DNA of 64,000 bases from Streptomyces fradiae (GCF_041270065.1 NZ_CP065958.1:3534001-3598000), one strand, 5' to 3'. Positions 51,108 to 60,966 are shown, counted from the first letter of the stretch. Notes: generated by a model not told the origin, from the sequence alone. Program-made: numbers and translations.

Positions 51108-51920
51108 TCACAGGACGTCGAGCGTGGCGCGGCGCCGGCTGCCGCGCTCGAAGAGGGTGAGCAGGGCGACCGCGAGGACCGCGTACCCGGCGCCGACGAG
51201 GAGCTCGGCGCCGAGCAGCCGCCCGTCGAGCCCGCCGGCCGCGGTGAGCCTGCGCGCCGCGTCGGCCGCGTGGGTCAGCGGCAGCAGCTCGCCGGTGGCG
51301 CGCATCCAGCCGGGCAGGGTGTCGCGGGGCACCGCCGCGCCGGTGAGCAGGAGCAGGGCGGAGCTCGCCACGTTGGACACCAGGAACACATCGCGGAAGC
51401 GCAGCCCGAGCGCGCCGAGCGCGAGCCCGAAGGCGGAGCAGGCGGCGGCCCCGGCGAGCAGCACGAGACCGAGCCCGGGCAGTGCCCCGGCCGGCACGGG
51501 CAGACCGAGCAGCGTCGCGGCGGCGGCGAGCACGACGACGCTGACGAGCAGCCCGTTGAGGACATACGGCAGGGCGCGGCCGGTCCACAGCGGAACCCGG
51601 TGCCGGGGCGAGAGCAGGACGGCCCCGAGGGTGCCGTACCGGCGCTCGTTGGCGACGGCCATGGTGCCGCCGTACACGCAGGAGGCGGAAGCCGCGAGCA
51701 CGGCGTTCCCGACAAGATGGAAACGGTCGTCGGCGACCCCGAGTTCCCGGCCGAGGAAGACGAAGAAAAAGACCTGGAGCAGCGGCCCCACCAGCAGCGT
51801 TCCGATGAACATCGGTGGGGTCGTCCAGTTGAACAGGGCGCGGTACGAGAGGGCTCCGCCGACGAGAACGAGCCGCGCCGGCCTGAGGAAACGGAACATC
51901 AGCAGGGCCTTTCGGGGCAT
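51108..51920 (-). CDS. ABC-2 type permease (second of pair)
   Basis: A 270-residue protein with six hydrophobic segments, for example RLVLVGGALSYRALFNWTTPPMFIGTLLVG, LLQVFFFVFLG, and VFLVSNVASSALLLLTGAAVPRDTLPGWM near the C-terminus. The last is the ABC-2 signature region. It forms an exporter with the adjacent permease and the ATPase at 52748. An internal ATG at residue 8 is an alternative start. The order is ATPase, permease, permease, all on the minus strand. Confidence 0.88.
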   Translation of the reverse strand: MPRKALLMFRFLRPARLVLVGGALSYRALFNWTTPPMFIGTLLVGPLLQVFFFVFLGRELGVADDRFHLVGNAVLAASASCVYGGTMAVANERRYGTLGAVLLSPRHRVPLWTGRALPYVLNGLLVSVVVLAAAATLLGLPVPAGALPGLGLVLLAGAAACSAFGLALGALGLRFRDVFLVSNVASSALLLLTGAAVPRDTLPGWMRATGELLPLTHAADAARRLTAAGGLDGRLLGAELLVGAGYAVLAVALLTLFERGSRRRATLDVL

Positions 51921-51965
51921 CGGGCCATGGGGCTACGGGGCCATGAGGCCATGGGCGTCATCGGG

Positions 51966-52751
51966 TCAGGCGAGGGCGAGGGACGCGGCGGCCCGGGCCC
52001 GGCGCTCCACCCGGCCGAGCACGAGGACGGCGGCGAACGCGTAACCGGCGCCGAGCGCGGCGGCGACGAGCAGCGGTTCCAGGACCTCCGCGGCGGACGG
52101 GCCGCCGGAGGTCGCCGCGTGCACCGCCCGCGCGCCCCAGGTGGTGGGCAGCGCCCAGGAGATCGGCTGGGTCCAGGCGGGCAGCACGGTCACCGGCACG
52201 AGCAGCCCGGAGAGCAGCCAGATCGGTGTGTCGAGCGGGTTGGCCAGGGCGTTGGCGTTGCGCAGCAGCACGAAGGTGGCGGCCAGGAGCAGCCCCATCA
52301 TCCCGAGGGAGAGCACGCAGACCGGGACGGCGAGGAGGAAGAGCAGCGGATGCGCGAAGTCCAGCGGCACCCCGAAGAGGACCACGCCCCACAGCACCGT
52401 CGCGCCCATGGCGTAGGTGCCGATGACGGCGGTCGCGAGGGTGACGGGCAGCAGGACGAGGGCGAGCGGGGTCGGCGCGGCGACCAGGGTCTCCAGGGTG
52501 CCGAGCCAGCGCTGGTTCTGCACGGCGCCGCCGGAGCCGAAGAGCACCGAGCCCCAGATGCCCATGAGGCCGGCGCCGACGGAGGCGGTGAGCAGCCGGT
52601 CGGGGTCCCCGGCGGCACGGAAGAGGTAGACGGCGAGGGTGGCGTAGACGAGCGGGACGAGGACGGCGAAGGTGATCTCGAGCGGCGAGCGCGACATGTA
52701 CGAGACATGGGTGCGGACGCCGACGCCGATCAGCCGCAGGACCCGGATCAC
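51966..52751 (-). CDS. ABC-2 type permease (first of pair)
   Basis: A 261-residue six-helix ABC-2 permease (LEITFAVLVPLVYATLAVYLF, LLLAATFVLLRNANALANPLDTPIWLLSGLLVPVTVLP). Its start overlaps the stop of the ATPase gene by 4 nt. It forms a heteromeric exporter with the downstream permease. The substrate is unknown; neighbouring genes do not indicate one. Confidence 0.88.
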   Translation of the reverse strand: MIRVLRLIGVGVRTHVSYMSRSPLEITFAVLVPLVYATLAVYLFRAAGDPDRLLTASVGAGLMGIWGSVLFGSGGAVQNQRWLGTLETLVAAPTPLALVLLPVTLATAVIGTYAMGATVLWGVVLFGVPLDFAHPLLFLLAVPVCVLSLGMMGLLLAATFVLLRNANALANPLDTPIWLLSGLLVPVTVLPAWTQPISWALPTTWGARAVHAATSGGPSAAEVLEPLLVAAALGAGYAFAAVLVLGRVERRARAAASLALA

Positions 52752-53782
52752 GCGGTCATCTCCGTCAGGTCGTGCGCCTCTTCGCCGGCCCGTTCGTGGT
52801 CCGGCTCAGGGGAGTCCTCGCCCTCCACCAGGGCGATGTAGGCGTCCTCCAGGGAGGGTTCGCGGCTGATGACCCGTCCGACGCGTACGCCGTCGAGCGC
52901 GGCCAGGACCGGCGCGTGCAGCTCGGCGCCCCGGTCGGTCTGCACGCTGAGGGCCTGCGCGGTGCCGCGCTCCTCCACGGCGACGCCCCGCACGCCGGGC
53001 ACGCGCCGGACGCCGTCGAGCACGTCCTCACCCACCCCGTACACCTCGATCTCCAGGACGTCCCGGTCCCCGACCCGGGCCTTGAGGCTCTCCGGCGTGC
53101 CGAGGGCGCGAATCCGGCCGCCCGCGATGACGGCGACGCGGCCGCACAACTCGTCGGCCTCGGCCATGTAATGGGTGGTGAGCAGCACGGTGGTGCCGCC
53201 GGCGGCGAGGTCGGCGACGGTACGGCGCAGATCGCGCGCGGCGACCGGGTCCACACCGATCGACGGCTCGTCGAGGAACAGCACCTCGGGCCGGTGCAGC
53301 AGCCCGCGGGCGATGTGCAGCCGCTGCCGCATGCCGCGCGAGTAGCCCTCGACGCGCTCCTGTTCGCGGCCCGAGAGGCCGACCAGGTCGAGGAGTTCGG
53401 CGATCCGCCGCTTCTGGTCGCGGGCCTCGACCCCGTACAGCTCGGCGAAGTAGCGCAGGTTGTCGAGCGCGCTGAGCCGGTCGTAGAGGCCGCGGTCGCC
53501 GCCGAAGACATAGCCGATGCGCCGGCGCACGGCGACGGGGTCGCGGGCCACGTCGTGCCCGCACACCCGGGCCGTGCCGGAGGTCGGCAGCAGCAGCGTG
53601 TTGAGCATCTTGATCGTGGTGGTCTTCCCGGCGCCGTTCGGACCGAGCAGGCCGAAGAGTTCGCCGGGCGCCACGTCGAAGGTGACCCCGCGCACGGCCT
53701 CGGTCTCGGTCCGGCGCGGCCGGAGCCAACCCGTCCTGCTGGTGTAGGTGCGGCGCAGTGCGTCCGCCTCGATAGCGAGCAT
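52748..53782 (-). CDS. ABC transporter ATP-binding protein (DrrA-like exporter type)
   Basis: 344 residues. Walker A is GLLGPNGAGKTTTIKMLN, the signature region is GYSRGMRQRLHIARGLL, Walker B is VLFLDEPSIGVDPVAARDLR, and the switch histidine is in LLTTHYMAEADELC. A C-terminal DrrA-type extension of about 90 residues (VRRVPGVRGVAVEERGTAQALSVQTD) is present. It drives export through the two downstream ABC-2 permeases. Confidence 0.93.
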   Translation of the reverse strand: MLAIEADALRRTYTSRTGWLRPRRTETEAVRGVTFDVAPGELFGLLGPNGAGKTTTIKMLNTLLLPTSGTARVCGHDVARDPVAVRRRIGYVFGGDRGLYDRLSALDNLRYFAELYGVEARDQKRRIAELLDLVGLSGREQERVEGYSRGMRQRLHIARGLLHRPEVLFLDEPSIGVDPVAARDLRRTVADLAAGGTTVLLTTHYMAEADELCGRVAVIAGGRIRALGTPESLKARVGDRDVLEIEVYGVGEDVLDGVRRVPGVRGVAVEERGTAQALSVQTDRGAELHAPVLAALDGVRVGRVISREPSLEDAYIALVEGEDSPEPDHERAGEEAHDLTEMTA

Positions 53783-53864
53783 GGGGCGGAGTCTGGCCAG
53801 GCCGGCCGGGCCCGGGCCATCGATTCGGGAGCGCCCGAATCGTCAGGTACGCGTCAGGTACTCG

Positions 53865-54869
53865 TCAGGCGATCGCGCTCAGCACTTCCTGCCCGGCGAG
53901 GAGCGCGAGCAGCGAACGACCGGTGTCCGTCAGCTGGTAGTAGACCGAGCGCCCCACCCGGTGGCGGGTGACGACGCCCGCGCCGGCGAGCAGCGACAGG
54001 TGCTCGGAGACGGTACTCGGCGCGAGGCCGAGCCGGTCGGCGAGCCCGGCGGTGGTGAGCGGTCCGCCCAGCTCGCGCAGCACGGCGGCCCGGCCGCGGC
54101 CGAGGAGCAGCCCGAGCCGGTCGTCGGCCGCGGGCTCGGCCGGTTCGCGCAGGGCGCCGGCGCCCCTGGCCTGGAAGGAGACGGCGAGGACCTCGGGGTC
54201 GTCGGTCGAGTAGAGCCGGCAGCCCTCGGCGAAGACCAGCGGCACGAGCACGAGCCGCCGCTCCCCCGCCGCGTACTCCGCCTCGGTGTGCTTGGTCAGT
54301 TCGAGCACCGGCCGCTGCCAGCGCGCCCGGCTCTCCAGTCCGCTGAACAGCGCGTCGACGCCCTCGGTCGCGAAGGTCCGGGCCCGGACCAGGACTTCGT
54401 CCTCGACAAGGCGTCGCATCACCGGCCAGTACGGGGCGATCGCCTCCTCCCACCAGGCGGCGTACGCGTCGGCGAGCGCCCCGCACGCGGCCTCGGGGTC
54501 CGTCAGAAAGGGCCGCAGGAACGGCGCTTCGGCCAGGCCGGGGTAGTAGTGGTCGGCGAGGGCGCGCACGGCGGCCGGCTCGGTGGCCCGCAGCAGCTCC
54601 AGCTCCTCGTACACGTCGGGGGTGCCGACCGGCTGGGGCAGCAGGAAGTCCGTGAACTCGCCCGCGCTCTGGGCGAACAGCTCCCACAGCGGCCGCAGCC
54701 GGTCGTCCTCCCGCCACACCGCGCGGGCGTGCCCCACCCATTCCTGGTACGGCCAGGAGGGGCTGCGGCCGGGCAGCTGGAGGTGGAGGGCGCAGAAGGC
54801 GTCCCGCAGCGGGCTCATGGCGATCCGGGTCGCGCCGAGCGCGGCCTCGTCGAGCTCGATCCGTATCAA
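53865..54869 (-). CDS. ArsR-family winged-helix regulator (large N-terminal domain)
   Basis: A 334-residue protein with a TTG start that overlaps the methyltransferase stop (TTGA). The C-terminal 80 residues form an ArsR winged helix (LRELGGPLTTAGLADRLGLAPSTVSEHLSLLAGAGVVTRHRVGRSVYYQLTDTG). The N-terminal 240 residues are a conserved actinobacterial domain without metal-binding cysteines. The coupling to the upstream methyltransferase is probably by reading frame overlap only. It may regulate the ABC exporter that follows on the same strand. Confidence 0.85.
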   Translation of the reverse strand: MIRIELDEAALGATRIAMSPLRDAFCALHLQLPGRSPSWPYQEWVGHARAVWREDDRLRPLWELFAQSAGEFTDFLLPQPVGTPDVYEELELLRATEPAAVRALADHYYPGLAEAPFLRPFLTDPEAACGALADAYAAWWEEAIAPYWPVMRRLVEDEVLVRARTFATEGVDALFSGLESRARWQRPVLELTKHTEAEYAAGERRLVLVPLVFAEGCRLYSTDDPEVLAVSFQARGAGALREPAEPAADDRLGLLLGRGRAAVLRELGGPLTTAGLADRLGLAPSTVSEHLSLLAGAGVVTRHRVGRSVYYQLTDTGRSLLALLAGQEVLSAIA

Positions 54870-56434
54870 GCAGCGCCCCCGTCCCTGTCGCCGGCCGGCA
54901 GCAGGAAGCCCTCCTCGACGAGCAGCCGGATGGCCTGCGGGGTGCGGTCCCGCAGCATGACCGGGTCCTCGCCGGTGAGCTGGCCGATCGCGTCGAGGAT
55001 GCGTCCGGCGCTGAGCGTCCCGTCGCAGACGCCCGCGAAGCCGGCGGCGACGTGGTCGACCCGGGTGGCGCGGCGCATGCCCCGGTTCTGCCGCAGCAGC
55101 ACGTGCTCCGGGTCCTCGGCGCCGGGCAGCCCGACCTGCTCCTGCACGACCTCGGGCGCGAGGACGAAGGAGTCGGCGAGCAGGGCCGCGTCGTCGTGGC
55201 CGCGCAGATAGTCCTGACGCTCGAAGTGGGACCGCACGGTGACGCCGAGCGGCTGCTCGACCGGGTGCGGCCACTCCTCGACGACGATCGAGGGCTCGAC
55301 CGCGCCGGCGGCGACGGCGGCGTTCTTGCGGAGGGTGATCCAGCCGAAGCCGATCGCCTTGGTCTTGCGCTCCTCGAACTCGTCGAGCCACCGCCCGTAC
55401 GCCGCGCGGTACGCCTCCGGGTCGCCCTGGTGGTCGCCGCTGTCACGCAGCCACAGCTCGGTGTACTGGGTGATGTCCTGGATCTCGCGCTGCACGATCC
55501 AGGCGTCGCAGCCGGCCGGCACCCAGGAGCGCAGCCGGTCCTGCCACTCCTCGCCCTCGATGTGCTGCCAGTTGGCGAGGAACTGGGCGAACCCGCCGTC
55601 GTTGAGCCGGTCCCCGGCCTGCTGCACGAGCGTGCGGCACAGGTCGTCGCCGCCCATCCCACCGTCCCGGTAGGTCAGTCCGGCGCCGGGAGAGATCACG
55701 AACGGCGGGTTGGAGACGATCAGGTCGTACGTGTCGCCGTCGACGGGCTCGAAGAGCGAGCCGGTCAGCAGCTCGGCGCCGCGCGCCCCGGAGAGGGCGA
55801 GGGTGAGCCGGGTGAAGTCCAGGGCCCGCGGGTTGAGGTCGGTGGCGGTGACCAGGGTGGCGTGCTGCGCGGCGTGCAGGGCCTGGATGCCGGAGCCGGT
55901 GCCGAGGTCGAGCGCGGTGGCGACCGGGGTGCGGACGGTGATGCCGGCGAGGGTGGTGGAGGCCCCGCCGACGCCGAGGACGACGGCCGCGCCGGCCACG
56001 TCACGGCCCTGCTTGCCGATGCCGCCGGCGCCGCCGACGGCGCAGCCGAGGTCGGAGACGATGAACCAGTCCTCGCCGTCCGGTCCTCCGTACGGCCGGA
56101 CGTCGACGGTGGCGCGCACCGCGCCGCCCTCGGCCGTCACCCAGCCGTCGGCGAGGGCCTCGTCGAGCGGGAGCGCGGCGGTGGCCCGCGCCGTGTCGAC
56201 GTCCTGCTGGAGCAGGAAGAGCCGGACGAGGGTCTCCAGCGGGGAGTCCCCTCGGGTGGCGCGCAGGGCGGGCACGGTCTCGCTGCGCGCGAGGGCCGCG
56301 TAGGCCTGGGCGCCGAGCAGGTCGAGCAGGCCGTCGGCGGTGAAGTCGGCGGCGAGCAGGGCCTCGCGCAGTCGGGCGGCGTGCGTGGGCACCGGAAGGC
56401 TGGGGGTCGTGCTGGTCGTACTCACATGCCCCAT
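54866..56434 (-). CDS. Large class I SAM methyltransferase (HemK-like, NPPF motif)
   Basis: About 520 residues. The central Rossmann domain has VATALDLGTGSGIQALHAAQ, TDLNPRALDFT and the catalytic SNPPFVISPG (NPPF), as in N5-glutamine or N6-adenine methyltransferases. It is flanked by a 140-residue helical N-terminal domain and a 200-residue C-terminal domain typical of an actinobacterial conserved protein. The ATG at 56434 and the GTG at 56425 are both possible starts. The target is unknown; the family is conserved next to topA/hppA in Streptomyces. Confidence 0.85.
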   Translation of the reverse strand: MGHVSTTSTTPSLPVPTHAARLREALLAADFTADGLLDLLGAQAYAALARSETVPALRATRGDSPLETLVRLFLLQQDVDTARATAALPLDEALADGWVTAEGGAVRATVDVRPYGGPDGEDWFIVSDLGCAVGGAGGIGKQGRDVAGAAVVLGVGGASTTLAGITVRTPVATALDLGTGSGIQALHAAQHATLVTATDLNPRALDFTRLTLALSGARGAELLTGSLFEPVDGDTYDLIVSNPPFVISPGAGLTYRDGGMGGDDLCRTLVQQAGDRLNDGGFAQFLANWQHIEGEEWQDRLRSWVPAGCDAWIVQREIQDITQYTELWLRDSGDHQGDPEAYRAAYGRWLDEFEERKTKAIGFGWITLRKNAAVAAGAVEPSIVVEEWPHPVEQPLGVTVRSHFERQDYLRGHDDAALLADSFVLAPEVVQEQVGLPGAEDPEHVLLRQNRGMRRATRVDHVAAGFAGVCDGTLSAGRILDAIGQLTGEDPVMLRDRTPQAIRLLVEEGFLLPAGDRDGGAA

Positions 56435-56566
56435 TGTGGCGGCCGCCACCGACATCGGCAGCCACCGACGTCCCTGAACCGTCCCCGAGCCGACCCCGAG
56501 GGGACCCGGAGCCACCGGGCGCCCGGAAGCCCGGGTGCCCGGAAGCCCGGGTGCTTCCTGTGGGGC

Positions 56567-57211
56567 CTACTCCTCGGTCTTCGCCGAGGCCGAGGGCTTG
56601 GCCGCCGGGGTCTTGGTGCCCGCGTCGGGGGCGCCGGCCTTGGGGGAGGCGCTCGGCGGCACGGACGCCTTCGGCGTCTGGCAGCCGGGCTGCTTGGCCA
56701 TGGCCTGGCCGAGCTCGCCGGCCTGGAGCTTGGCGACGGCGTCCTGGTCCATGTTCTGGATCTTCGCCAGGTTGTCGGAGACGACCTTGAGCCCGTCCGC
56801 GAACTTCTGCTGGTTCGTGGTGTCCAGCGCGTCGACCTGCTTCTTCAGCCCGTCGTAGGCCACGGCCGTGGCGTTGAGCTCCTTGATGGCGTCCTGCTGG
56901 ATCTTCTGGCCGTTGTCGACCGGCGGAGCGCCGGCGCTCTCGACGGCCTTGGCGAGCGCCCGGTCGGCGTCGGCGATGTCCTGGAAGGCCTTCGAGTCGG
57001 CGGCCTTGATCGTCTCGGGCTTGCTGTCGGCCGCGGTGGAGATGATCAGCTGGTTGGCGTTGGCCCGCTTCTGGATCTGCGGCTGCGCCTGGTCGCAGAA
57101 CGTCTTGGCCCAGTCGTTGACCTTGTCGCCCTCGTCGTCGCTGCTGCATCCGGACAGCACGAGCACCAGTACCGCGCCGCCGGACAGTGCGGCCGCAAGC
57201 TTCTTGTTCAC
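56567..57211 (-). CDS. Putative secreted lipoprotein, helical
   Basis: A 214-residue protein with a GTG start after AAGGGA. It has a lipoprotein signal (LAAALSGGAVLVLVLSGCSS), then a helical domain (WAKTFCDQAQPQIQKRANAN..., NDLAKIQNM-like heptads), and a Pro/Ala/Lys-rich C-terminal tail. Two cysteines in the mature domain could form a disulphide. The family is conserved in Streptomyces but has no known function. Confidence 0.8.
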   Translation of the reverse strand: MNKKLAAALSGGAVLVLVLSGCSSDDEGDKVNDWAKTFCDQAQPQIQKRANANQLIISTAADSKPETIKAADSKAFQDIADADRALAKAVESAGAPPVDNGQKIQQDAIKELNATAVAYDGLKKQVDALDTTNQQKFADGLKVVSDNLAKIQNMDQDAVAKLQAGELGQAMAKQPGCQTPKASVPPSASPKAGAPDAGTKTPAAKPSASAKTEE

Positions 57212-57323
57212 CGGATCGGTCCCTTCCAAGGCTCTCGGCCCCGGAACATACACGCCGGACGGACGGCTTCCACCGATCGTGCGACTGATTCATCCGATAT
57301 TGCAGCCTTTTGAACCAAGGAAG

Positions 57324-57365
57324 CAGGGGCGGACGTCACGTCAGAACGTGCCGTCCGCCCCTGCT
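57324..57365 (-). terminator. Strong hairpin upstream of the lipoprotein gene / downstream of hppA region
   Basis: GCAGGGGCGGACG (57324-57336) and CGTCCGCCCCTGC (57353-57365) make a perfect 13-bp stem, with a second small CACGT/ACGTG pairing in the loop. It lies about 40 nt past the hppA stop on the minus strand and ends its transcript. Confidence 0.75.
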
Positions 57366-57402
57366 TTGACGAGAACTCATCAACCTTCTGGGGGGCCTCC
57401 GT

Positions 57403-59757
57403 TCACGGTGCGACGGTGGCACCCTTCGACGTCCCGTCGCGCTCCGCCGCGTCGTCCCCGACGGCCACCGAACGCCGCTTGGAGACCCGGACCGCCGCCA
57501 CGATCACACCGATCGCGAGCACCGCGACCAGGGCCCGCAGCCAGGGGCTCGCGTCGGCCCCGAAGCTGAACTGCACGACCGCCGGGGCGATCAGCAGCGC
57601 GACCAGGTTCATCACCTTCAGGAGCGGGTTGATCGCCGGTCCCGCGGTGTCCTTGAAGGGGTCGCCGACGGTGTCGCCGATCACGGTCGCGGCGTGCGCG
57701 TCGCTGCCCTTGCCGCCGTGGTGCCCGTCCTCCACCAGCTTCTTGGCGTTGTCCCAGGCGCCGCCGGAGTTGGCGAGGAAGACGGCCATCAGCGCGCCGG
57801 TGCCGATGGCGCCCGCGAGGTACGAGCCGAGCGCGCCGACGCCGAGGGAGAAGCCGACCGCGATCGGGGCCGTGACGGCGAGCAGCCCGGGCGTGGCGAG
57901 CTCGCGCAGCGCGTCCTTGGTACAGATGTCGACGACCCGCCCGTACTCGGGTTTCTCGGTGTAGTCCATGATCCCGGGATGCTCGCGGAACTGCCGCCGC
58001 ACCTCGTACACCACGGCCCCGGCCGACCGGGAGACGGCGTTGATCGCGAGTCCGGAGAAGAGGAAGACGACCGCGGCGCCGAGGATCATCCCGAAGAGGT
58101 TGTTGGGCTGCGAGATGTCCATGGAGAGGTTGGCCTCGCCGGCCCTGGCCCCGACGTCGGCGACGGCGGTCGCGATGGCGTCCCGGTAGGAGCCGAAGAG
58201 CGCGGAGGCGGCGAGGACGGCGGTGGCGATCGCGATGCCCTTGGTGATCGCCTTGGTGGTGTTGCCGACGGCGTCGAGGTCGGTGAGCACCTGCGCCCCG
58301 GCGCCCTCCACGTCGCCGGACATCTCGGCGATGCCCTGCGCGTTGTCGGAGACCGGTCCGAAGGTGTCCATGGCGACGATCACGCCGACCGTGGTGAGCA
58401 GCCCGGTGCCGGCCAGGGCCACCGCGAACAGCGCCAGCATGATGGAGGCGCCGCCGAGCAGGAAGGCGCCGTAGACGGCGAGGCCGATGAGCAGCGCCGT
58501 GTAGACGGCCGACTCCAGGCCGATGGAGACGCCGGCGAGGACGACGGTGGCGGGGCCGGTGAGCGAGGACTTGCCGATGTCGCGGACCGGGCGCCGGCCG
58601 GTCTCCGTGAAGTAGCCGGTGAGCTGCTGGATCAGCGCGGCGAGCACGATGCCGATGGCGACGGCGACCAGGGCGAGGATCCGCGGGTCGCCGTCATGGG
58701 CGGTGATGCCGGGCTCGGTGACGCCGTCGAGCTCGGCGTAGGAGGACGGCAGATAGGCGAAGGCGACAACGGCCACCAGGGCGAGGGAGATCACCGCGGA
58801 GAGGAAGAAGCCGCGGTTGATGGCGGTCATCCCGCTGCGGTCGGTGCGCCGCGGGGCCACCGCGAAGATGCCGATCATCGCGGTGACCACGCCGATCGCC
58901 GGGACGAGCAGCGGGAAGGCGAGGCCGAGGTCGCCGAAGGCGGCCTTGCCGAGGATGAGCGCGGCGACCAGGGTCACGGCGTACGACTCGAAGAGGTCGG
59001 CGGCCATGCCCGCGCAGTCGCCGACGTTGTCGCCCACGTTGTCGGCGATGGTGGCGGCGTTGCGCGGGTCGTCCTCGGGGATGCCCTGCTCGACCTTGCC
59101 GACCAGGTCGGCGCCGACGTCGGCGGCCTTGGTGAAGATGCCGCCGCCGACCCTCATGAACATGGCGATGAGCGCGGCGCCCAGGCCGAAGCCCTCCAGG
59201 ACCTTCGGCGCGTCGGCGGCGTAGACGAGCACCACGCAGGACGCGCCGAGCAGTCCGAGCCCGACGGTGAACATGCCGACCACGCCACCCGTACGAAACG
59301 CGATCTTCATCGCCCGGTGCGACACATCCGTCAGGTTCCTCGCCGGTTCGCCCTCGGCCGGGGTCGCCTCACGGGCCGCCGCGGCGACCCGGACGTTCGC
59401 CCGTACCGCGAGCCGCATGCCGACATATCCGGTGACGGCCGAGAAAAGCGCGCCGACCAGGAAGAACAGCGAGCGTCCGGCCCGCTGCGACCAGTCGTCG
59501 GCGGGCAGCAGGAACAGCAGGAAGAACACGACGACGGCGAAGACGCCGAGGGTGCGCAGCTGCCGGGCGAGATACGCGTTGGCGCCCTCCTGCACCGCCG
59601 CCGCGATCTGCTTCATCTTCTCCGTGCCCTCGCCGGCCGAGAGGACCTGCCGGACGAGGAGCTGGGCGACGACCAGCGCCGCGAGCGCGACGCCCGCGAC
59701 GACGACCACGATCACGCGGTTCTCCTGAGTGAGCACCGCGGCTGCGAGACCCGCCAT
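57403..59757 (-). CDS. hppA: Membrane-bound proton-translocating pyrophosphatase
   Basis: A 784-residue integral protein with about 16 membrane helices. The pyrophosphate-binding loop GGGIFTKAADVGADLVGKVEQGIPEDDPRNAATIADNVGDNVGDCAGMAADLFESY is complete with its acidic residues. The VGNTTKAITKG motif (lysine near residue 500) is the K+-independent form; K+-dependent enzymes have alanine there. It couples PPi hydrolysis to H+ pumping across the cytoplasmic membrane. It is monocistronic, with its own strong terminator. Confidence 0.96.
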   Translation of the reverse strand: MAGLAAAVLTQENRVIVVVVAGVALAALVVAQLLVRQVLSAGEGTEKMKQIAAAVQEGANAYLARQLRTLGVFAVVVFFLLFLLPADDWSQRAGRSLFFLVGALFSAVTGYVGMRLAVRANVRVAAAAREATPAEGEPARNLTDVSHRAMKIAFRTGGVVGMFTVGLGLLGASCVVLVYAADAPKVLEGFGLGAALIAMFMRVGGGIFTKAADVGADLVGKVEQGIPEDDPRNAATIADNVGDNVGDCAGMAADLFESYAVTLVAALILGKAAFGDLGLAFPLLVPAIGVVTAMIGIFAVAPRRTDRSGMTAINRGFFLSAVISLALVAVVAFAYLPSSYAELDGVTEPGITAHDGDPRILALVAVAIGIVLAALIQQLTGYFTETGRRPVRDIGKSSLTGPATVVLAGVSIGLESAVYTALLIGLAVYGAFLLGGASIMLALFAVALAGTGLLTTVGVIVAMDTFGPVSDNAQGIAEMSGDVEGAGAQVLTDLDAVGNTTKAITKGIAIATAVLAASALFGSYRDAIATAVADVGARAGEANLSMDISQPNNLFGMILGAAVVFLFSGLAINAVSRSAGAVVYEVRRQFREHPGIMDYTEKPEYGRVVDICTKDALRELATPGLLAVTAPIAVGFSLGVGALGSYLAGAIGTGALMAVFLANSGGAWDNAKKLVEDGHHGGKGSDAHAATVIGDTVGDPFKDTAGPAINPLLKVMNLVALLIAPAVVQFSFGADASPWLRALVAVLAIGVIVAAVRVSKRRSVAVGDDAAERDGTSKGATVAP

Positions 59758-59943
59758 TCCGTCCTCCTTGACGACGCGAGGTCAAGACAAGCCGGATTGT
59801 AAGGACGGAAACCTGATCAAAACAGGTCGCCGCAATGGTAATTCCCGAATACCTCACAAGTACCGCCGAATGCGGTAATGCCCTCAAAGCATTCCCGACC
59901 GGGCGCCCGGGCGCGAACGGAGGTGTGGGCCGGGGCATGAAAA

Positions 59944-59968
59944 AGAGGCCCTGCGGGGCAGGGCCTCT
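59944..59968 (-). terminator. Rho-independent terminator of the bldG-rsbW operon
   Basis: AGAGGCCCTG and CAGGGCCTCT form a 10-bp stem with a 5-nt loop, followed on the minus strand by TTTTTC. It ends the bldG to RsbW-like transcript 45 nt past the stop. Confidence 0.85.
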
Positions 59969-60013
59969 TCTCGTTCTCGGATCCGTCGCGCCGGGCGGGC
60001 CGGGCGGCGGAGG

Positions 60014-60478
60014 TCAGGCGAGCGCGGCGTCCGGGTTGGCGGGCCAGCTCATCCTGATGGTGCCGCCGTCCTCGCCGGCGCTCACTTCCACGTCGTCGAC
60101 GAGCCCGCGGATCACCGCGAGACCCATCTCGTCCTCGCCGCCGGCGTCGTCGAAGTCCTCGGCGGGTGCCGGGGCCGCGTCCCGCTCACCGGGCACACCG
60201 GCGGCATCCGCTGCCGCCACGCCCGCGCCGGGCACCTCGTCGCCGACCTCGATGGAGAAGGACTTCTCCTCCTCGGTCAGGACGACTCGGACGGGGGTGG
60301 TGACCCCGTTGCTGCGGTGCAGCCCCACCGCGCGGGAACAGGCCTCGCCGACGGCGAGCCGGACCTCGTCGAGGACCGCCTCGTCGACCCCGGCCCGGCG
60401 CGCGACCGCGGCGGCCACCAGACGGGCCGTGCGGACGTGCTCGGGCTGGGCGCTGAAGAGCAGTTCAACGGTGGCCAT
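60014..60478 (-). CDS. RsbW-like anti-sigma factor / serine kinase
   Basis: A 154-residue GHKL ATPase: LDEVRLAVGEACSRAVGLH is the N-box helix and GLAVIRGLVDDVEV the C-terminal G-box region, separated by an Ala/Asp/Glu-rich insert. Such kinases phosphorylate an anti-anti-sigma partner. Here it lies 55 nt downstream of bldG, as in Streptomyces coelicolor, where the pair controls morphological and stress responses. Confidence 0.92.
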   Translation of the reverse strand: MATVELLFSAQPEHVRTARLVAAAVARRAGVDEAVLDEVRLAVGEACSRAVGLHRSNGVTTPVRVVLTEEEKSFSIEVGDEVPGAGVAAADAAGVPGERDAAPAPAEDFDDAGGEDEMGLAVIRGLVDDVEVSAGEDGGTIRMSWPANPDAALA

Positions 60479-60533
60479 GCGATCCCCCTGGGATTCTCGG
60501 CGGCTGCACGGGACGACGACTGACCGCGCGGGC

Positions 60534-60887
60534 TCAGTCGGCCGCGTTGATGGCCTCTTCGACCGAGGTGTGGATCGGGAACACCTTGGTCAGACCGGTG
60601 ATCCGGAAGATCTTCAGAATGCGCTCCTGGTTGCACACCAGGCGCAGCGATCCCTCATGCGCGCGCACGCGCTTCAGACCGCCCACCAGCACGCCGAGGC
60701 CGGTCGAGTCGAGGAAGTCCACGCCTTCCATGTCGACAACCAGGTGGTAGCTGCCGTCGTTCACCAACTCGACCAACTGCTCGCGCAGCTTGGGCGCGGT
60801 ATACACATCAATCTCGCCACCGACCTCGACGACCGTACGGTCGCCATTGGGGCCGGGCACAGTGCGAGTCGACAGAGACAGGTCCAC
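60534..60887 (-). CDS. bldG: Anti-sigma factor antagonist BldG (STAS domain)
   Basis: A 117-residue STAS protein. The phosphorylatable serine is in [16 protein letters not shown] (about 58), preceded by [10 protein letters not shown]. The N-terminus [36 protein letters not shown] is the BldG consensus. In Streptomyces its phosphorylation state controls sporulation and antibiotic production. It is divergent from the helicase gene, with an 80-nt shared promoter region. Confidence 0.97.
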   Translation of the reverse strand: MDLSLSTRTVPGPNGDRTVVEVGGEIDVYTAPKLREQLVELVNDGSYHLVVDMEGVDFLDSTGLGVLVGGLKRVRAHEGSLRLVCNQERILKIFRITGLTKVFPIHTSVEEAINAAD

Positions 60888-60966
60888 GGGTCCTCCAGCA
60901 CCTAGCTATCGAGCGGCCGTCCCTCGGGTCTCCCGGGCGGAGCCACGGGACGGATCGCCGGCCGCG

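Noticed and set aside
57694..59802. 702-aa open frame opposite hppA
   Set aside because: It reads as Gly/Asp/Glu/Arg-rich low-complexity protein with no motif, antisense to a complete pyrophosphatase gene.
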